From contig NZ_JOIX01000017.1 in assembly GCF_000720175.1 (NCBI RefSeq), positions 120,084-184,083 on the forward strand: a stretch of DNA of 64,000 nt, written 5' to 3'. Position 1 is the stretch's first letter. Each line of letters starts with the position of its first letter. Of this stretch, positions 53,985 to 62,932 are shown piece by piece. A program made the translations under genes and the position numbers. Below the pieces are notes generated by a model that did not search any database, had not been told where the DNA came from, and saw nothing but the letters and a program-made list of their open reading frames with translations. The stretch comes from Streptomyces sp. NRRL S-337 (GTDB lineage: Bacteria > Actinomycetota > Actinomycetes > Streptomycetales > Streptomycetaceae).

Positions 53985-55165
53985 CAGGTGCTCCCGCTCT
54001 TCGTCACGGTCACCGGGTCAACGGGTGCCCTCCAGCTCAGCACCGGCGTCATGGAACGCATCGTCGCCCCCATCGGCGTCAGCCAGGCAGCCGTGTCGCG
54101 CAGCAGCACCGCAGGCGGCCACGCCAACTGGCCGACCGCGCCGAGCCGGGCGGAGCGGCGCGTGATGGCCTGCGTCCGCGGGCGGCGCAGCAGGTCGTAC
54201 GAGCGGAGCGCGGCGGCCACGTCCGGCGAGCCGTCGAGGCAATGAGCGAGAGTGACCGCGTCCTCCAACGCCTGGCACGCACCCTGGCCCAGATTGGGCG
54301 TCATGGCATGGGCCGCGTCACCCAGCAACGCGACCCGGCCGCGGACGAAGGAGGGCAGCGGCGGCAGGTCGTACAAGTCGTGGCGGAGCACCGCGTCCGC
54401 GGGGACCGCGGCCAGCAGGGCCGGGACGGGATCCGGCCAGGACCCGAACCGGCGCAGCAGTTCGCCGTACTCCGACGAGCCGGAGGCCGTTCCCGCCGGC
54501 AGCGACGCGGTCGCAAAGCAGTACATCCGGCCGCCCGGCAGCGCCGTGTAGCCGAACCGCTCCCCACGCCCCCAGATCGCCGCGCCTTCGGCGGGCGGCT
54601 CGTCGAGAGGCCCGGTGACCATGCGCCAGGCGGTGTAACCGGCATACCGGGGGCCGGCCGCGTCGGGCCACAGCACGCGTCGTACCGCACTGCGCAGTCC
54701 GTCGGCACCCACCACCAGATCGGGCCGGGACACTCCCCCACGGTGATCGACGACCAGGCTGCGGTCGTCGTCGCGGACCACGGACACCTCGCAGCCCGAC
54801 CGCAGGCTGTCGGCAGGCAGCGCCTCGGTGAGCACCCGCAACAGATCCGCGCGATGCAAAACCACCAACGGATGGCCGAAACGGCGTGCCAGCTCCGCGT
54901 TGTCCGTACGGGACAGCCAGCGGCCCCGGCGGTCGCGTACGCCGCCTGTTGCCTCGACGGCACCGAGCGCCCGGACGGTGTCGGCCAGGCCGAGCACCTC
55001 AAGCGCGTGCAACGCGTTCGGCCACAGGGAGATACCGGCGCCGATCTCGGTGAATTCCGGTGCACGTTCCAGCACTTCGACGCGCCAGCCCCGACGGTGC
55101 AGGGCGATGGCTGCCGCCAGGCCGCCGATCCCACCGCCGACGATGGTCGCGGCGCGCTGCGACAT
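53984..55165 (-). CDS. FAD-dependent monooxygenase (group A)
   Basis: 393 residues. Rossmann motif ATIVGGGIGGLAAAIAL at the start binds the FAD ADP moiety; the conserved RADLL segment is present, as are the DG motif (VGADGLRSAVRRVL) and GDAAHAMTPNLGQGACQALE near 280 for the flavin. These are the hallmarks of the p-hydroxybenzoate hydroxylase type. It would insert oxygen into an aromatic or similar substrate using NAD(P)H. ATG 55165 has GCGAGG upstream; the longer frame from 55237 lacks homology. It is coupled with the downstream membrane protein. Confidence 0.9.
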   Translation of the reverse strand: MSQRAATIVGGGIGGLAAAIALHRRGWRVEVLERAPEFTEIGAGISLWPNALHALEVLGLADTVRALGAVEATGGVRDRRGRWLSRTDNAELARRFGHPLVVLHRADLLRVLTEALPADSLRSGCEVSVVRDDDRSLVVDHRGGVSRPDLVVGADGLRSAVRRVLWPDAAGPRYAGYTAWRMVTGPLDEPPAEGAAIWGRGERFGYTALPGGRMYCFATASLPAGTASGSSEYGELLRRFGSWPDPVPALLAAVPADAVLRHDLYDLPPLPSFVRGRVALLGDAAHAMTPNLGQGACQALEDAVTLAHCLDGSPDVAAALRSYDLLRRPRTQAITRRSARLGAVGQLAWPPAVLLRDTAAWLTPMGATMRSMTPVLSWRAPVDPVTVTKSGST

Positions 55166-55399
55166 GGGTCCTCGCTCCGATTCGGGGGCGCCGCCCCCGG
55201 TCAAGTGGCAGTCGATCCGGTGCCTGGTGGCATGCAATGCAACGCAGGCCCAGCTGAGCAGCGCCTCATAGCAACATGTCGACAGAAACCTGTCAATGTG
55301 CCGTGGCGCGCACCTGCGTCGGGAGCACTGGGCTGAAGCGTCCTTCCCTCTGCTTCCCCTCCGCTTCGTCGAAATCGTCTGGCGGAGTCCTGGCAGGTT

Positions 55400-55635
55400 G
55401 ATGGGGAGCTCTGCGACTTCCTCGACCCGGACGACGACAGCCTCGAACTGCTGGAGACGAACTCCGACCGACTACCGCTCCCGACGCACCCATCGGCGAG
55501 AAGACACCGTGGTTCCTGGGCCACGTCGTCCTCCTGCGCGACGAGAAGCAGCTGAACAAGACGATCGCCCGCTACGGCCGCGTCGATCTCCGCTGCATCG
55601 ACGAACCCGGATACGTGGAACTCGACCGCTGCTGA
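55400..55635 (+). pseudogene. Small hypothetical protein relic
   Basis: Two frames give LCDFLDPDDDSLELLETNSD then, after a shift near 55490, PWFLGHVVLLRDEKQLNKTI and ARYGRVDLRCIDEPGYVELD ending RC with a stop. It looks like one small soluble protein of about 80 residues broken by a frameshift. Family not recognised. Confidence 0.4.
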
Positions 55636-55739
55636 GGAACCCGCCAAGGTCGGCCGAGTGCGACAGCTGCCGATCTTGACGTGAGCGACGAGGGGGTTGA
55701 GGGACATCGAGACGAAGGCAGGTGCTAAAAGAGTGTCGT

Positions 55740-56285
55740 ATGTGGGTTCAGCGAGTGATCGAACTGACCGGGTGGGAGCCGCTCGGGGTCTCCGTCGACT
55801 GGGCGGCGATCGAGCGAGAGCTGGGGGTTCCGCTGCCTGCGGACTACAAGGAGCTCTACGAGGCGTTCGGCGGCGGCGTCTTCAGCGATTCGGTCTACTT
55901 TCTGGGGCGCGACGAGGGCTTCTCGTTCGACTTCCTGGCACAGTGGCGGGTGTCGGTCGACCAGGCCAGCAAGCTCAAAGACGGCTCCGCCGTGGATCCC
56001 TATGCGGTCTACGCGCCGGGCGGCAAGGGACTGGTTGAGTGGGGCTCCACCGAATGGGCCGACGAGTACTGCTGGTTCATCGATGCCGAGCGGCCGGGCG
56101 ATTACCCCGTCCTCGCGCGGGCCCACGACGTCGGCGGATGGCACCGGTACGACATGTCCACCTCCGAGTTCCTCTACCGCGTCCTTGCCAATGCCGAATT
56201 CCAACCCTTCGGGATCGCGCAGTACAACCTCGGCACGACATTCGAGCCCGGCTCCGGCGACCCCTTCGACGGCCAGCCGCGCTGA
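55740..56285 (+). CDS. SMI1/KNR4 family protein
   Basis: 181 residues. The SMI1/KNR4 fold shows in VSVDWAAIERELGVPLPADY then KELYEAFGGGVFSD (about 21-54), and SSTEW-type aromatic motifs follow (EWADEYCWFIDAERPGDYPV). Members are often immunity proteins against polymorphic toxins in bacteria; no toxin gene is adjacent here, so the role remains open. ATG 55740 or GTG 55722 may be the start. The stop codon lies in the loop of a terminator hairpin. Confidence 0.82.
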   Translation: MWVQRVIELTGWEPLGVSVDWAAIERELGVPLPADYKELYEAFGGGVFSDSVYFLGRDEGFSFDFLAQWRVSVDQASKLKDGSAVDPYAVYAPGGKGLVEWGSTEWADEYCWFIDAERPGDYPVLARAHDVGGWHRYDMSTSEFLYRVLANAEFQPFGIAQYNLGTTFEPGSGDPFDGQPR

Positions 56286-56298
56286 CAAGCGGCTGGCC
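56271..56298 (+). terminator. Hairpin overlapping the stop codon
   Basis: GGCCAGCCGC (56271-56280) pairs with GCGGCTGGCC (56289-56298); the 8-nt loop contains the TGA stop of the SMI1/KNR4 gene. Confidence 0.75.
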
Positions 56299-56548
56299 GT
56301 CCCGCGTCCGTGACACGACAGTGCCGTCGTTTCCCATCGAGATCCGTTGAGCCAGGCGATCACCAACTGCCTCCGGAACCGGTCGCCAAACGCTGTTCCT
56401 GGAGATCAACGCCGGTCCCTCCGCCGAGGCAGCCCATGAGGCACAGCCGGGCCGTCTGGGGCGGGTAGCGAAAGGTGACCGACCGCCCCGGAAGCCACTC
56501 ATCCTCCATCACGACGCGACCGTCCCAGAGATCGTGGCGACTGAGCGC

Positions 56549-57148
56549 CTAGCAATCCTGCGGTCGGCGGACCTCGCCCGTGCCCAGTGTGATCACGGCC
56601 CGAGGCCGCATGGGCCCCTCGCCGCGTCGGGAGAGCAAGACCACCTCCTCGACCACCGCCGCCAGTGCGCCGAGCCGAGCAGCACACTCGGCGGCCAGCC
56701 GCTTCGGGTCCTGCGTACGGCCCAGGGACAAATGCGGGGTGAAGCGGCCCACGCGCCCCCGGCAAAGTGGGAACCGCAGCGCCAGCTCCCGGTGCAGATG
56801 AGTCCACGGCGCCGGATCCGCCGCAGCCGGATCGAGCCACAACGTCGCGTAGTGCCGGTGCCGGAAGTACCGCACTCCGGCCAGGCGCGCCGTGAACACC
56901 GTGCTCTGCGCTGCCCCGGCGGAGAGCAACGGCACGGCCCGCGCGAACGCCTCCTCCGGCACGAACCCGAACAGCAGATTCACATGCGGCGGCCACCGCC
57001 GTACCTGCGGATCGTGCTCCCAGCGGATGTCCTGAATCACCGGCCAGAGCTTCCGCGGCGGCAGCCATGCCACCGCCGTCCGGGCCGTCGGCGCCACCTT
57101 GAGCACCTCCACCGGCTCGGCCCCGCCATAAACCGGATTCCCGTCCAC
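56549..57148 (-). CDS. 2'-5' RNA ligase-like (2H phosphoesterase) protein
   Basis: 199 residues if started at GTG 57148. Two His-containing motifs of the 2H superfamily are visible, [11 protein letters not shown] (HxN) and FTPHLSLGR (HxS), about 100 residues apart. The family hydrolyses or ligates 2'-5' and cyclic phosphodiester bonds in RNA or nucleotides. Between them lie [20 protein letters not shown] and [20 protein letters not shown]. The exact start is uncertain (GTG 57112 is also possible); longer forms add unrelated residues. It borders an IS630 relic. Confidence 0.75.
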   Translation of the reverse strand: MDGNPVYGGAEPVEVLKVAPTARTAVAWLPPRKLWPVIQDIRWEHDPQVRRWPPHVNLLFGFVPEEAFARAVPLLSAGAAQSTVFTARLAGVRYFRHRHYATLWLDPAAADPAPWTHLHRELALRFPLCRGRVGRFTPHLSLGRTQDPKRLAAECAARLGALAAVVEEVVLLSRRGEGPMRPRAVITLGTGEVRRPQDC

Positions 57149-57289
57149 ATGGCCATGGTCCCAAATCGGGCTCGGAACACCATCCGGAGCCGCTACGCTG
57201 CGCCGCGCGCCAAGGGCGGGTGCGCTGACGTGCCACCGCTCAGGCACTGGCCCAACGGTCGCGGATCGTTTGGGAAGGCGCCCAGGGGC

Positions 57290-57540
57290 ACTCAATCATG
57301 GAGGTGTCACGACGTCTGGGCCCCCCGGACACCGTCCGGACCTGGCGACGGCGTTTCCCGTAACGAGGGCTGGCCGGTCTGTGCGACGAGCCTCGACCAG
57401 GCATCCCGCGGAAGGTCACCGATGCTGATGTCGAGCGGGTGAGCTGTCCGCCGACCCGTTCTTCATCGACAAGGTCTGTTGTCGTCGGCCGTCGGCCTCT
57501 TCCCGGACCCGCCCGAGAAGGCTGTGCGCGTCCGCCGACC
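57290..57540 (+). pseudogene. IS630-type transposase relic
   Basis: Frames contain EVSRRLGPPDTVRTWRRRFP, then GLAGLCDEPRPGIPRKVTDA with DVERV, and after a gap DPFFIDKV, which match the N-terminal HTH and following region of IS630-type transposases. The remainder is scrambled and most of the catalytic domain is missing. Confidence 0.65.
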
Positions 57541-57661
57541 CCAATGCCCGACACCCCGATGTGCTGGCAGCCCAACGCCGCGAACGCGCCGAAGTCCGCA
57601 GCGAACGCCAGCAACGCCGGGGCCGGCCACGAAGCAAAGCCGCGTGACCAACCCCGGCGGT

Positions 57662-57747
57662 CGTTTGTGGTCAACGCACCAGCCGCCGGGCCTGGGACAG
57701 TACTTCCAGGCATCCACCCCGGCGAACGTTCGTGGTCAACACACCAG
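57662..57747. repeat. 21-bp direct repeat, two copies
   Basis: CGTT-T-GTGGTCAAC-G-CACCAG at 57662-57682 and the same with C and A at the two variable bases at 57727-57747, 65 bp apart. The second copy ends 9 bp before the ATG of the broken VOC gene. Confidence 0.8.
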
Positions 57748-57756
57748 GTTGATCGC

Positions 57757-58214
57757 ATGACTTACGTAGAAGGCAAGATCGAGCGTGTCCGGCCGCAGCA
57801 GTTCCACGAGACCGTCGGCCTGGAAGACTGGCGTGTCCTGAGCGAGGGAGCCTGCGCGTACTTCCGCGCCGGGTCGTTGGCCGTCGGAGCGATGTGGTGC
57901 GGCTCTGGCGGGCGCTGCTCGGCTATGCCGATCGGGCGAAGAGCCCTGAGGATCTGATCGACCCGCAGCGCCGCGGGGCGCCGTTCTATTTCCAGCAGAT
58001 GGACACACCACGCCCTCAGCGCAATCGAATGCACGTCGACGTCTGGGTGCCCTACGACCAGGCCGAAGCGCGCATAGCGGCAGCCATCGCGGCTGGCGGC
58101 CGTCTGGTGAGCGATGCCCATGCTTCCTCGCACTGGGTGCTGGCCGACCCGGAAGGCAACGAAGCCTGTGTCGGGACCGCCGGCTGGACCGGTCCGGAAC
58201 CCGCTCGGCGGTGA
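57757..58214 (+). pseudogene. VOC family protein with internal deletion
   Basis: The start (TYVEGKIERVRPQQFHETVG, LEDWRVLSEGACAYFRAGSL) matches the N-terminal pterin-dehydratase-like part of a common Streptomyces VOC protein. At about 57890 the frame shifts directly to the C-terminal VOC half (WRALLGYADRAKSPEDLIDP, FYFQQMDTPRPQRNRMHVDV, WVPYDQAEARIAAAIAAGGR, VLADPEGNEACV). Roughly 80 residues between them are missing. It is therefore a deletion pseudogene. Confidence 0.75.
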
Positions 58215-58321
58215 ACACCCCAACCCGCCGGCGACGGTTCGTTCGGCCTGCGCCTTGGGGTGGGCAAGGCGAGAGGACCACTTCGGTGGTCAACGTGGCC
58301 CTGCTCGGCTTGCCCGGAAGT

Positions 58322-59152
58322 TCAGTTCCAGTGTCCCGCGGCGGCGGCCTTGTTGACGAAAGCCTCGAAGGTCCTGGGGGGTCGGCCGAGGGCTCGTTCC
58401 ACGCCGTCGGAGAGCGCGGCGCCCGCGCCGTTCCGGATGGCGCCCAGCAGCCCCGTCAGCAGCTGGGCGACGTCGGGTGAGGCGCCGGCGGCGACCTGAC
58501 GCTCGACGAAGTCCGCCGGATCCACGTCGAGATGACGGACCGTACGGGCGGTGGCCCGGGCGATGAGGTCGGCCGCTTCACCGAAGCTGATCGCCCGTGG
58601 GCCGGTCAGCTCGTAGATCCGGCCGCTGTGGCCGTCTTCGGTCAGTGCTGCCACGGCAACTTCGGCGATGTCCTCGGCGTCGACGAACGGAGTGCGCCCG
58701 TCACCGGTGGGCAGGGCCAAAGTGCCGGCGAGAATTCCGTGCCGCCAGGGGCCCTCACTGAAGTTCTGCGCGAACCACTGCGGGCGCAGGATGGTCCAGT
58801 CGATGCCGGAGGCGCGCACGGCCTGCTCGGCGGCGTGCAGGGGATGGCCGTCCTCGCCCGCGCGTGGGGCGGACAGCAGCACCAGGCGGCGCACGCCCGC
58901 GGTGACCCCCTCGCTCACCAACTGCGGTATGCGTGCCTGGTGGTCCGTGCTCCTCGACAGGCTGGGCTCCACGAGGTAGGCGGCGGTGACGCCGTCGAGT
59001 GCGGGCGTCCAACTCGCCGGATCGTCAAGGTCGAGGCGGAAGTCGCCGCCGGTGCGGGAGGCCGTGCGGACCGGCAGGCCGGCGGCCTTGAGGCGCCGGG
59101 CAATGCGGCTGCCGGTCTTGCCGGTACCGCCGAGAACAAGGATGGTCTTCAT
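58322..59152 (-). CDS. NmrA-like NAD(P)H-binding protein
   Basis: 276 residues. The Rossmann motif KTILVLGGTGKTGSRIARRL opens the protein (GGTGKTG), followed by LPVRTASRTGGDFRLDLDDP, VRRLVLLSAPRAGEDGHPLH, SGIDWTILRPQWFAQNFSEG and FVDAEDIAEVAVAALTEDG. It is the same superfamily as the 41173 gene but of a separate subgroup. ATG 59152 begins at the Rossmann strand. It is divergent from an AraC regulator with 82 bp between the starts, so AraC control is likely. Confidence 0.87.
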   Translation of the reverse strand: MKTILVLGGTGKTGSRIARRLKAAGLPVRTASRTGGDFRLDLDDPASWTPALDGVTAAYLVEPSLSRSTDHQARIPQLVSEGVTAGVRRLVLLSAPRAGEDGHPLHAAEQAVRASGIDWTILRPQWFAQNFSEGPWRHGILAGTLALPTGDGRTPFVDAEDIAEVAVAALTEDGHSGRIYELTGPRAISFGEAADLIARATARTVRHLDVDPADFVERQVAAGASPDVAQLLTGLLGAIRNGAGAALSDGVERALGRPPRTFEAFVNKAAAAGHWN

Positions 59153-59234
59153 GCCGTCCAGACAACCCCAGGAGTGCGTGGACGATCCATGGGAGAACGT
59201 CCTCACTTCCTTTGTGTTCGTCTAGCGTGGGAGC

Positions 59235-60176
59235 GTGGACGTCCTCAGCGATCTGCTGCACCGGGCCCGGGCCAGGAACGCGATGGTCAGGCAACTGATC
59301 CAGCGACCTCCGTGGTCGGTGACCTTCACCGACCCCCCACCGCTGACGGTCGTGACCACGCTCGCCGGTCACGCGTCGGTGCGCATCGACGACACGGACA
59401 CCGCACCGGTACGGCTCACGGCGGGCGACATCGCCCTCATCACCCGCCCCCGCCGATACACGATCGCCGACGCCCCGTCCACCCCACCCCAGGTCGTGAT
59501 CCACGGGCGGAGCAAACGCGTCGTCGACAGGTCAACGCAAGCGCCGGACACGCAGCGGAGCCTGGCTCCCCGCACCTACGGCGACGGTCTGCCCGGGGCC
59601 ACGATCATGCTCCGCGGCGCCTACGACCTCAGCGGCGACGTCGGCGACCGCCTCCTCGGCATGCTGCCGCCGCTGGCGGTCGTACCCGCCGGGCCGGCGA
59701 CCCGGGCGGCACTGGACCTGCTCGCCACGGAGGCCACCCGCGACGAACCCGGTCAGGACGCCGTGCTGGACCGGCTACTGGACCTCTTGCTCGTGCTGGC
59801 GTTGCGGGCCTGGTGCGCCGCCACGGAGACGGCGCCCGCCTGGTACCAGGCGCTGTCCGATCCGGTGATCGGCGAGGCGCTGCGCCTGCTGCACGAGCAT
59901 CCAGCCCGTCGGTGGACGGTCGCCGAGTTGGCCGCCCGGGTCGGCACGTCTCGTGCGGCGTTCGCCGTCCGCTTCACCGCGCTGGTCGGCGACCCCCCGC
60001 TCACCTACCTCACCGGCTGGCGGATGACCCTGGCGGCGGACCTGCTGCGGGACGCCGAGACGACCGTCGCCGCCGTGGCCCGCGAGGTCGGATACGAGGA
60101 TCCCTTCGCCTTCAGCGTGGCGTTCAAGCGCAACCGGGGTGTCAGCCCCTCGATCTGGCGCCGCCAGACCCACTGA
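59235..60176 (+). CDS. AraC family transcriptional regulator with cupin_6 domain
   Basis: 313 residues. The N-terminal cupin_6 sensor domain (about 1-190) starts DVLSDLLHRARARNAMVRQL and includes RLTAGDIALITRPRRYTIAD. The C-terminal tandem HTH (about 210-310) reads RRWTVAELAARVGTSRAAFA, RFTALVGDPPLTYLTGWRMT and VAAVAREVGYEDPFAFSVAF. It likely activates the divergent NmrA-like gene. GTG 59235 has GGGAG upstream. Confidence 0.9.
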   Translation: MDVLSDLLHRARARNAMVRQLIQRPPWSVTFTDPPPLTVVTTLAGHASVRIDDTDTAPVRLTAGDIALITRPRRYTIADAPSTPPQVVIHGRSKRVVDRSTQAPDTQRSLAPRTYGDGLPGATIMLRGAYDLSGDVGDRLLGMLPPLAVVPAGPATRAALDLLATEATRDEPGQDAVLDRLLDLLLVLALRAWCAATETAPAWYQALSDPVIGEALRLLHEHPARRWTVAELAARVGTSRAAFAVRFTALVGDPPLTYLTGWRMTLAADLLRDAETTVAAVAREVGYEDPFAFSVAFKRNRGVSPSIWRRQTH

Positions 60177-60345
60177 TACGGCTCGAAGAGGTCGCCACCC
60201 CGGGGGCACATGGCCTTCCACGGCGCCCGAGTTTCACTTGCCGGGCTCCGGCCCGGGTCCCTGGGAACCACCTTCCGGTGGGGTCTGTGACCCTCTTCGA
60301 CAACGGCAACAGGTTCGACGGAACTGCCCAGTTCCCGGCGAAGGC

Positions 60346-60375
60346 ATCGTCGGATACCGGTATCGTCGGATACCG
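60346..60375. repeat. 14-bp direct repeat with central palindrome
   Basis: ATCGTCGGATACCG occurs at 60346-60359 and 60362-60375; across their junction GATACCGGTATC (60353-60364) is a perfect 12-bp palindrome. It lies between the AraC gene and an IS5 scrap. Confidence 0.7.
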
Positions 60376-60509
60376 CATACCGCGGTCAGTGCCAGAACTG
60401 ACCAACGTTCCCACAGGGGCAGACCACTTCCAGACCGGGACACGGCTGCGGCACCTGGACGCACCCGCCTTCACCCCCGTCATAACCCTCCTGCGTGTTC
60501 CGCCGACGA

Positions 60510-60625
60510 CGTCGTCACCCGCCCACGAGGCCGGACGTGGTCCTGGCGAACAAGGCCTACTCTCCACGCGCCATCCGCGACCGCCTGCGCAAGCGCGGCA
60601 TACGAGCAGGTTTCCCATCCGGTCA
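60510..60625 (+). pseudogene. IS5-family transposase scrap
   Basis: About 35 residues, RPDVVLANKAYSPRAIRDRL then RKRGIRAGFP, match the second catalytic Asp region of IS5-type transposases, but with Asn replacing the usual Asp (VVLADKAYS). Both sides are lost. Confidence 0.7.
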
Positions 60626-60985
60626 GGTGATCTCCCACTTGACGGTGCCGAGGAACTGCGGATTGTCAGGGTCCGTCACGACACCGCCTCCGGTCGCACC
60701 CCGGTGCGGCAGACCTCCGCCGGGGGCGGCGAAGTCGTTGAGGCCCAGGATCAGGCGGCTGCCGGCGGAGGGGCCGTCGAAGACGAAGGCGACCTGCTGT
60801 CCGGAGCGTCCGTCCCAGTCGAATTCGCCGGAACTGGAGGGTAGGAAGACGGCTGCGCCCCGCCAGTCACCCAGGAGTCGGTCAGCGCCGGCCGGAACCG
60901 AACCGATGGTCATGTTGATGAACTGCACGCTGTCCGGGTCGTTGTCGTCCGTCAGTCGGACATCGACGTTGAAGTCGAAGGGCAT
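60623..60985 (-). CDS. Small hypothetical protein
   Basis: 120 residues, no family recognised, no TM helix or signal peptide. It begins PFDFNVDVRLTDDNDPDSVQ and includes VFLPSSSGEFDWDGRSGQQV and GGGLPHRGATGGGVV, a mix of beta-strand and Gly-rich segments. ATG 60985 has AAGGGGG five bases upstream, good evidence of translation. Confidence 0.65.
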   Translation of the reverse strand: MPFDFNVDVRLTDDNDPDSVQFINMTIGSVPAGADRLLGDWRGAAVFLPSSSGEFDWDGRSGQQVAFVFDGPSAGSRLILGLNDFAAPGGGLPHRGATGGGVVTDPDNPQFLGTVKWEIT

Positions 60986-61085
60986 GGTGGCCCCCTTCTG
61001 TTCGGCTTCCGCGTTTCCAGCGTGGCATGGCTGCGGCAAGCCGCAAGCGCAGCCGGACTGCGCGGCTCACCGGCCGGAGTGCCGG

Positions 61086-61170
61086 TCAGGCGGTCCAGTG
61101 GCGGACGGTGGCGTCCTCGCCCGCCGTGACGATCTCCCGGCCGTCCGGGAGGAGGGCCATGGCCCATGCC
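61086..61170 (-). pseudogene. WD40-repeat protein tail
   Basis: The frame ends ALLPDGREIVTAGEDATVRH then WTA and stop, the final blade of a WD40 beta-propeller. The preceding blades are absent; this is only a fragment of a larger gene. Confidence 0.55.
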
Positions 61171-61486
61171 GTGCTGCGCTGCGCCTGCTCGACGGCGGCC
61201 ATCATCGCGTCGTGGGTCTGCTGACTGCGGGTTGGGCATTCCGGGCTGGCCGGGTACCAGACGTTCCCCTCATGGTGTCGCATTCGCACCTCGTGCCACC
61301 GGCGGCCCGCTCCCAGCCTGGATTGTCGGCGCGATACGTATCACCTCGGCGGCCACCACCAGGTCAGAGACCGCGAGCGCGACGACGCCCTCTTCCCGCC
61401 GCCACACGCGTCAGGCCCCTGCGGCAGTCGCCACTGAGCTGCCAAGGCCATCAGTGGCCGGCCCGGCACTTCGCCCGCATCAGCCG

Positions 61487-62932
61487 CTATGGGCGGCCGA
61501 GGAGCTGGCTGCCGGCGGTGTTGTCGGTGCGGGCGGTGAAGTAGTCGGTGAAGGCCTGGACGAATTCGTCTTCGGTGATGCGGCCGTCTCCGTCGTGGTC
61601 GAGCTGGCGGAAGCCGTGGTTGAGCTCGGCGGGGTGGACCCGGGAGCCGCCGAAGATCGTGCGGTACTCATCGGCGCACAGGTATCCGTTGCCGTCGGAG
61701 TCCGCAGCGTGGAAGATCGCCCGTACCGCGAAATGCAAGCCCTGCTCTAGATAGCCCGGCCCGGCGTCGATCCCGGTGAGCATGGCGGTGACGAACTCCT
61801 CGCAGGTCACCTGTCCGTCGTTGTCAGCGTCCATGCCGGTCCGCAGGTGCTGCCACCAGGTCTCGAAGGCGGCATAGACGCGGGCTTCGCGCTCGGGGGT
61901 GAGTTCGAGCGGCCAGCACACGTTGTGCGCCATGGCCTGCATATCGGCCGAGCTGATGCGGCCGTCGCCGGTCTGGTCGAGGACCTGGCGGAAGAAGGTC
62001 CGCAGACGCGCCGGGCGGGAATCGGCACCCTTGCGGGGGCGGGGTGCGGGAAGCCGGACAGGGCTTGCCTCCGGCGGGGAAGGACGGTCGGTGGAGGCGG
62101 TGGGAGGCTGCGAGGTCGAGGGGTTGCCCGCCAGTGAGGTGCGGTAGCGGCGGTGCTCGGGCAGCGCATTCATCAGCACGCGCATGCCACGGTGCAGGAT
62201 GAAGGACAGCAGGGCCGCGCGGCGGGTGCGGGGCAAGTTGAAGCGCTCGCGGAAGGCTTCCGGCAGGTCCGCGATGGTCAGCGCACCGATCACGTGGGCG
62301 GCCACCGTGCGCACAAGCGGCCAGGCCGGCTTCAGGTGGCCGAGGCGGCGGGGTGCGGGTGCTTCACGGAGCATGTCGAAGAGCAGGTAGCGCACGGGTT
62401 CGCTGTATTCGAGGCGCTCGCGGATCGTGCGGTCCATGTACGCGGGCACGTCCGCGGCCGTGGCCGGGAACAGCTCGTCGGAGAGGCCGAACTCGGCACA
62501 CACCGCACGGAATTCTCCGTACATCTGATCCAGTTCAGGCGGCGTCAGCGGGCGTCCGGACAGTTCCCTCATCGCCGTCATGCACTCGTACAAGGTGACC
62601 AGTACCCACACCCGCACCGCCGGGTCCAACGCCGTGAACGGCCTGCCCTGTTCGTCGGTCCCGGCCAGCCGGCGGTGCGTGCGCTCCAGACGGGCAACCT
62701 CACGGCGTAGCCCTTCACGATCGGAGAAGAACAGCCGCTTCCCGCTGTCCATGGTGTGCTCGATACGCCGCCACGGGTGCGCGCGGTAGGTGGAGAAGTT
62801 GGCCATGCCGGCGGCGACCGCCGGATCCGCGGTCTGCAGAACCAGCAGCCGCCACGCCACCAACCCGATCCGCCACTCCCCCAGCGTGCGGCGCAGCAGC
62901 GAATCAGGACCGGGAAGATCAGCGGTAGCCAA
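61487..62932 (-). CDS. MpaB-like (DUF2236) oxygenase domain fused to four EF-hands
   Basis: 481 residues. Residues about 15-265 match the oxygenase MpaB family (DUF2236), proteins linked to latex-clearing and heme oxygenases: GLVAWRLLVLQTADPAVAAG, HPWRRIEHTMDSGKRLFFSD, and FTALDPAVRVWVLVTLYECM. After a Pro/Ser linker (about 270-305), four calcium-binding EF-hand loops appear: DQTGDGRISSAD, DADNDGQVTCEE, DSDGNGYLCADE and DHDGDGRITEDE. This is a calmodulin-like module on an enzyme domain, suggesting calcium control. TTG 62932 has AGGAG eight bases upstream. Confidence 0.88.
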   Translation of the reverse strand: MATADLPGPDSLLRRTLGEWRIGLVAWRLLVLQTADPAVAAGMANFSTYRAHPWRRIEHTMDSGKRLFFSDREGLRREVARLERTHRRLAGTDEQGRPFTALDPAVRVWVLVTLYECMTAMRELSGRPLTPPELDQMYGEFRAVCAEFGLSDELFPATAADVPAYMDRTIRERLEYSEPVRYLLFDMLREAPAPRRLGHLKPAWPLVRTVAAHVIGALTIADLPEAFRERFNLPRTRRAALLSFILHRGMRVLMNALPEHRRYRTSLAGNPSTSQPPTASTDRPSPPEASPVRLPAPRPRKGADSRPARLRTFFRQVLDQTGDGRISSADMQAMAHNVCWPLELTPEREARVYAAFETWWQHLRTGMDADNDGQVTCEEFVTAMLTGIDAGPGYLEQGLHFAVRAIFHAADSDGNGYLCADEYRTIFGGSRVHPAELNHGFRQLDHDGDGRITEDEFVQAFTDYFTARTDNTAGSQLLGRP

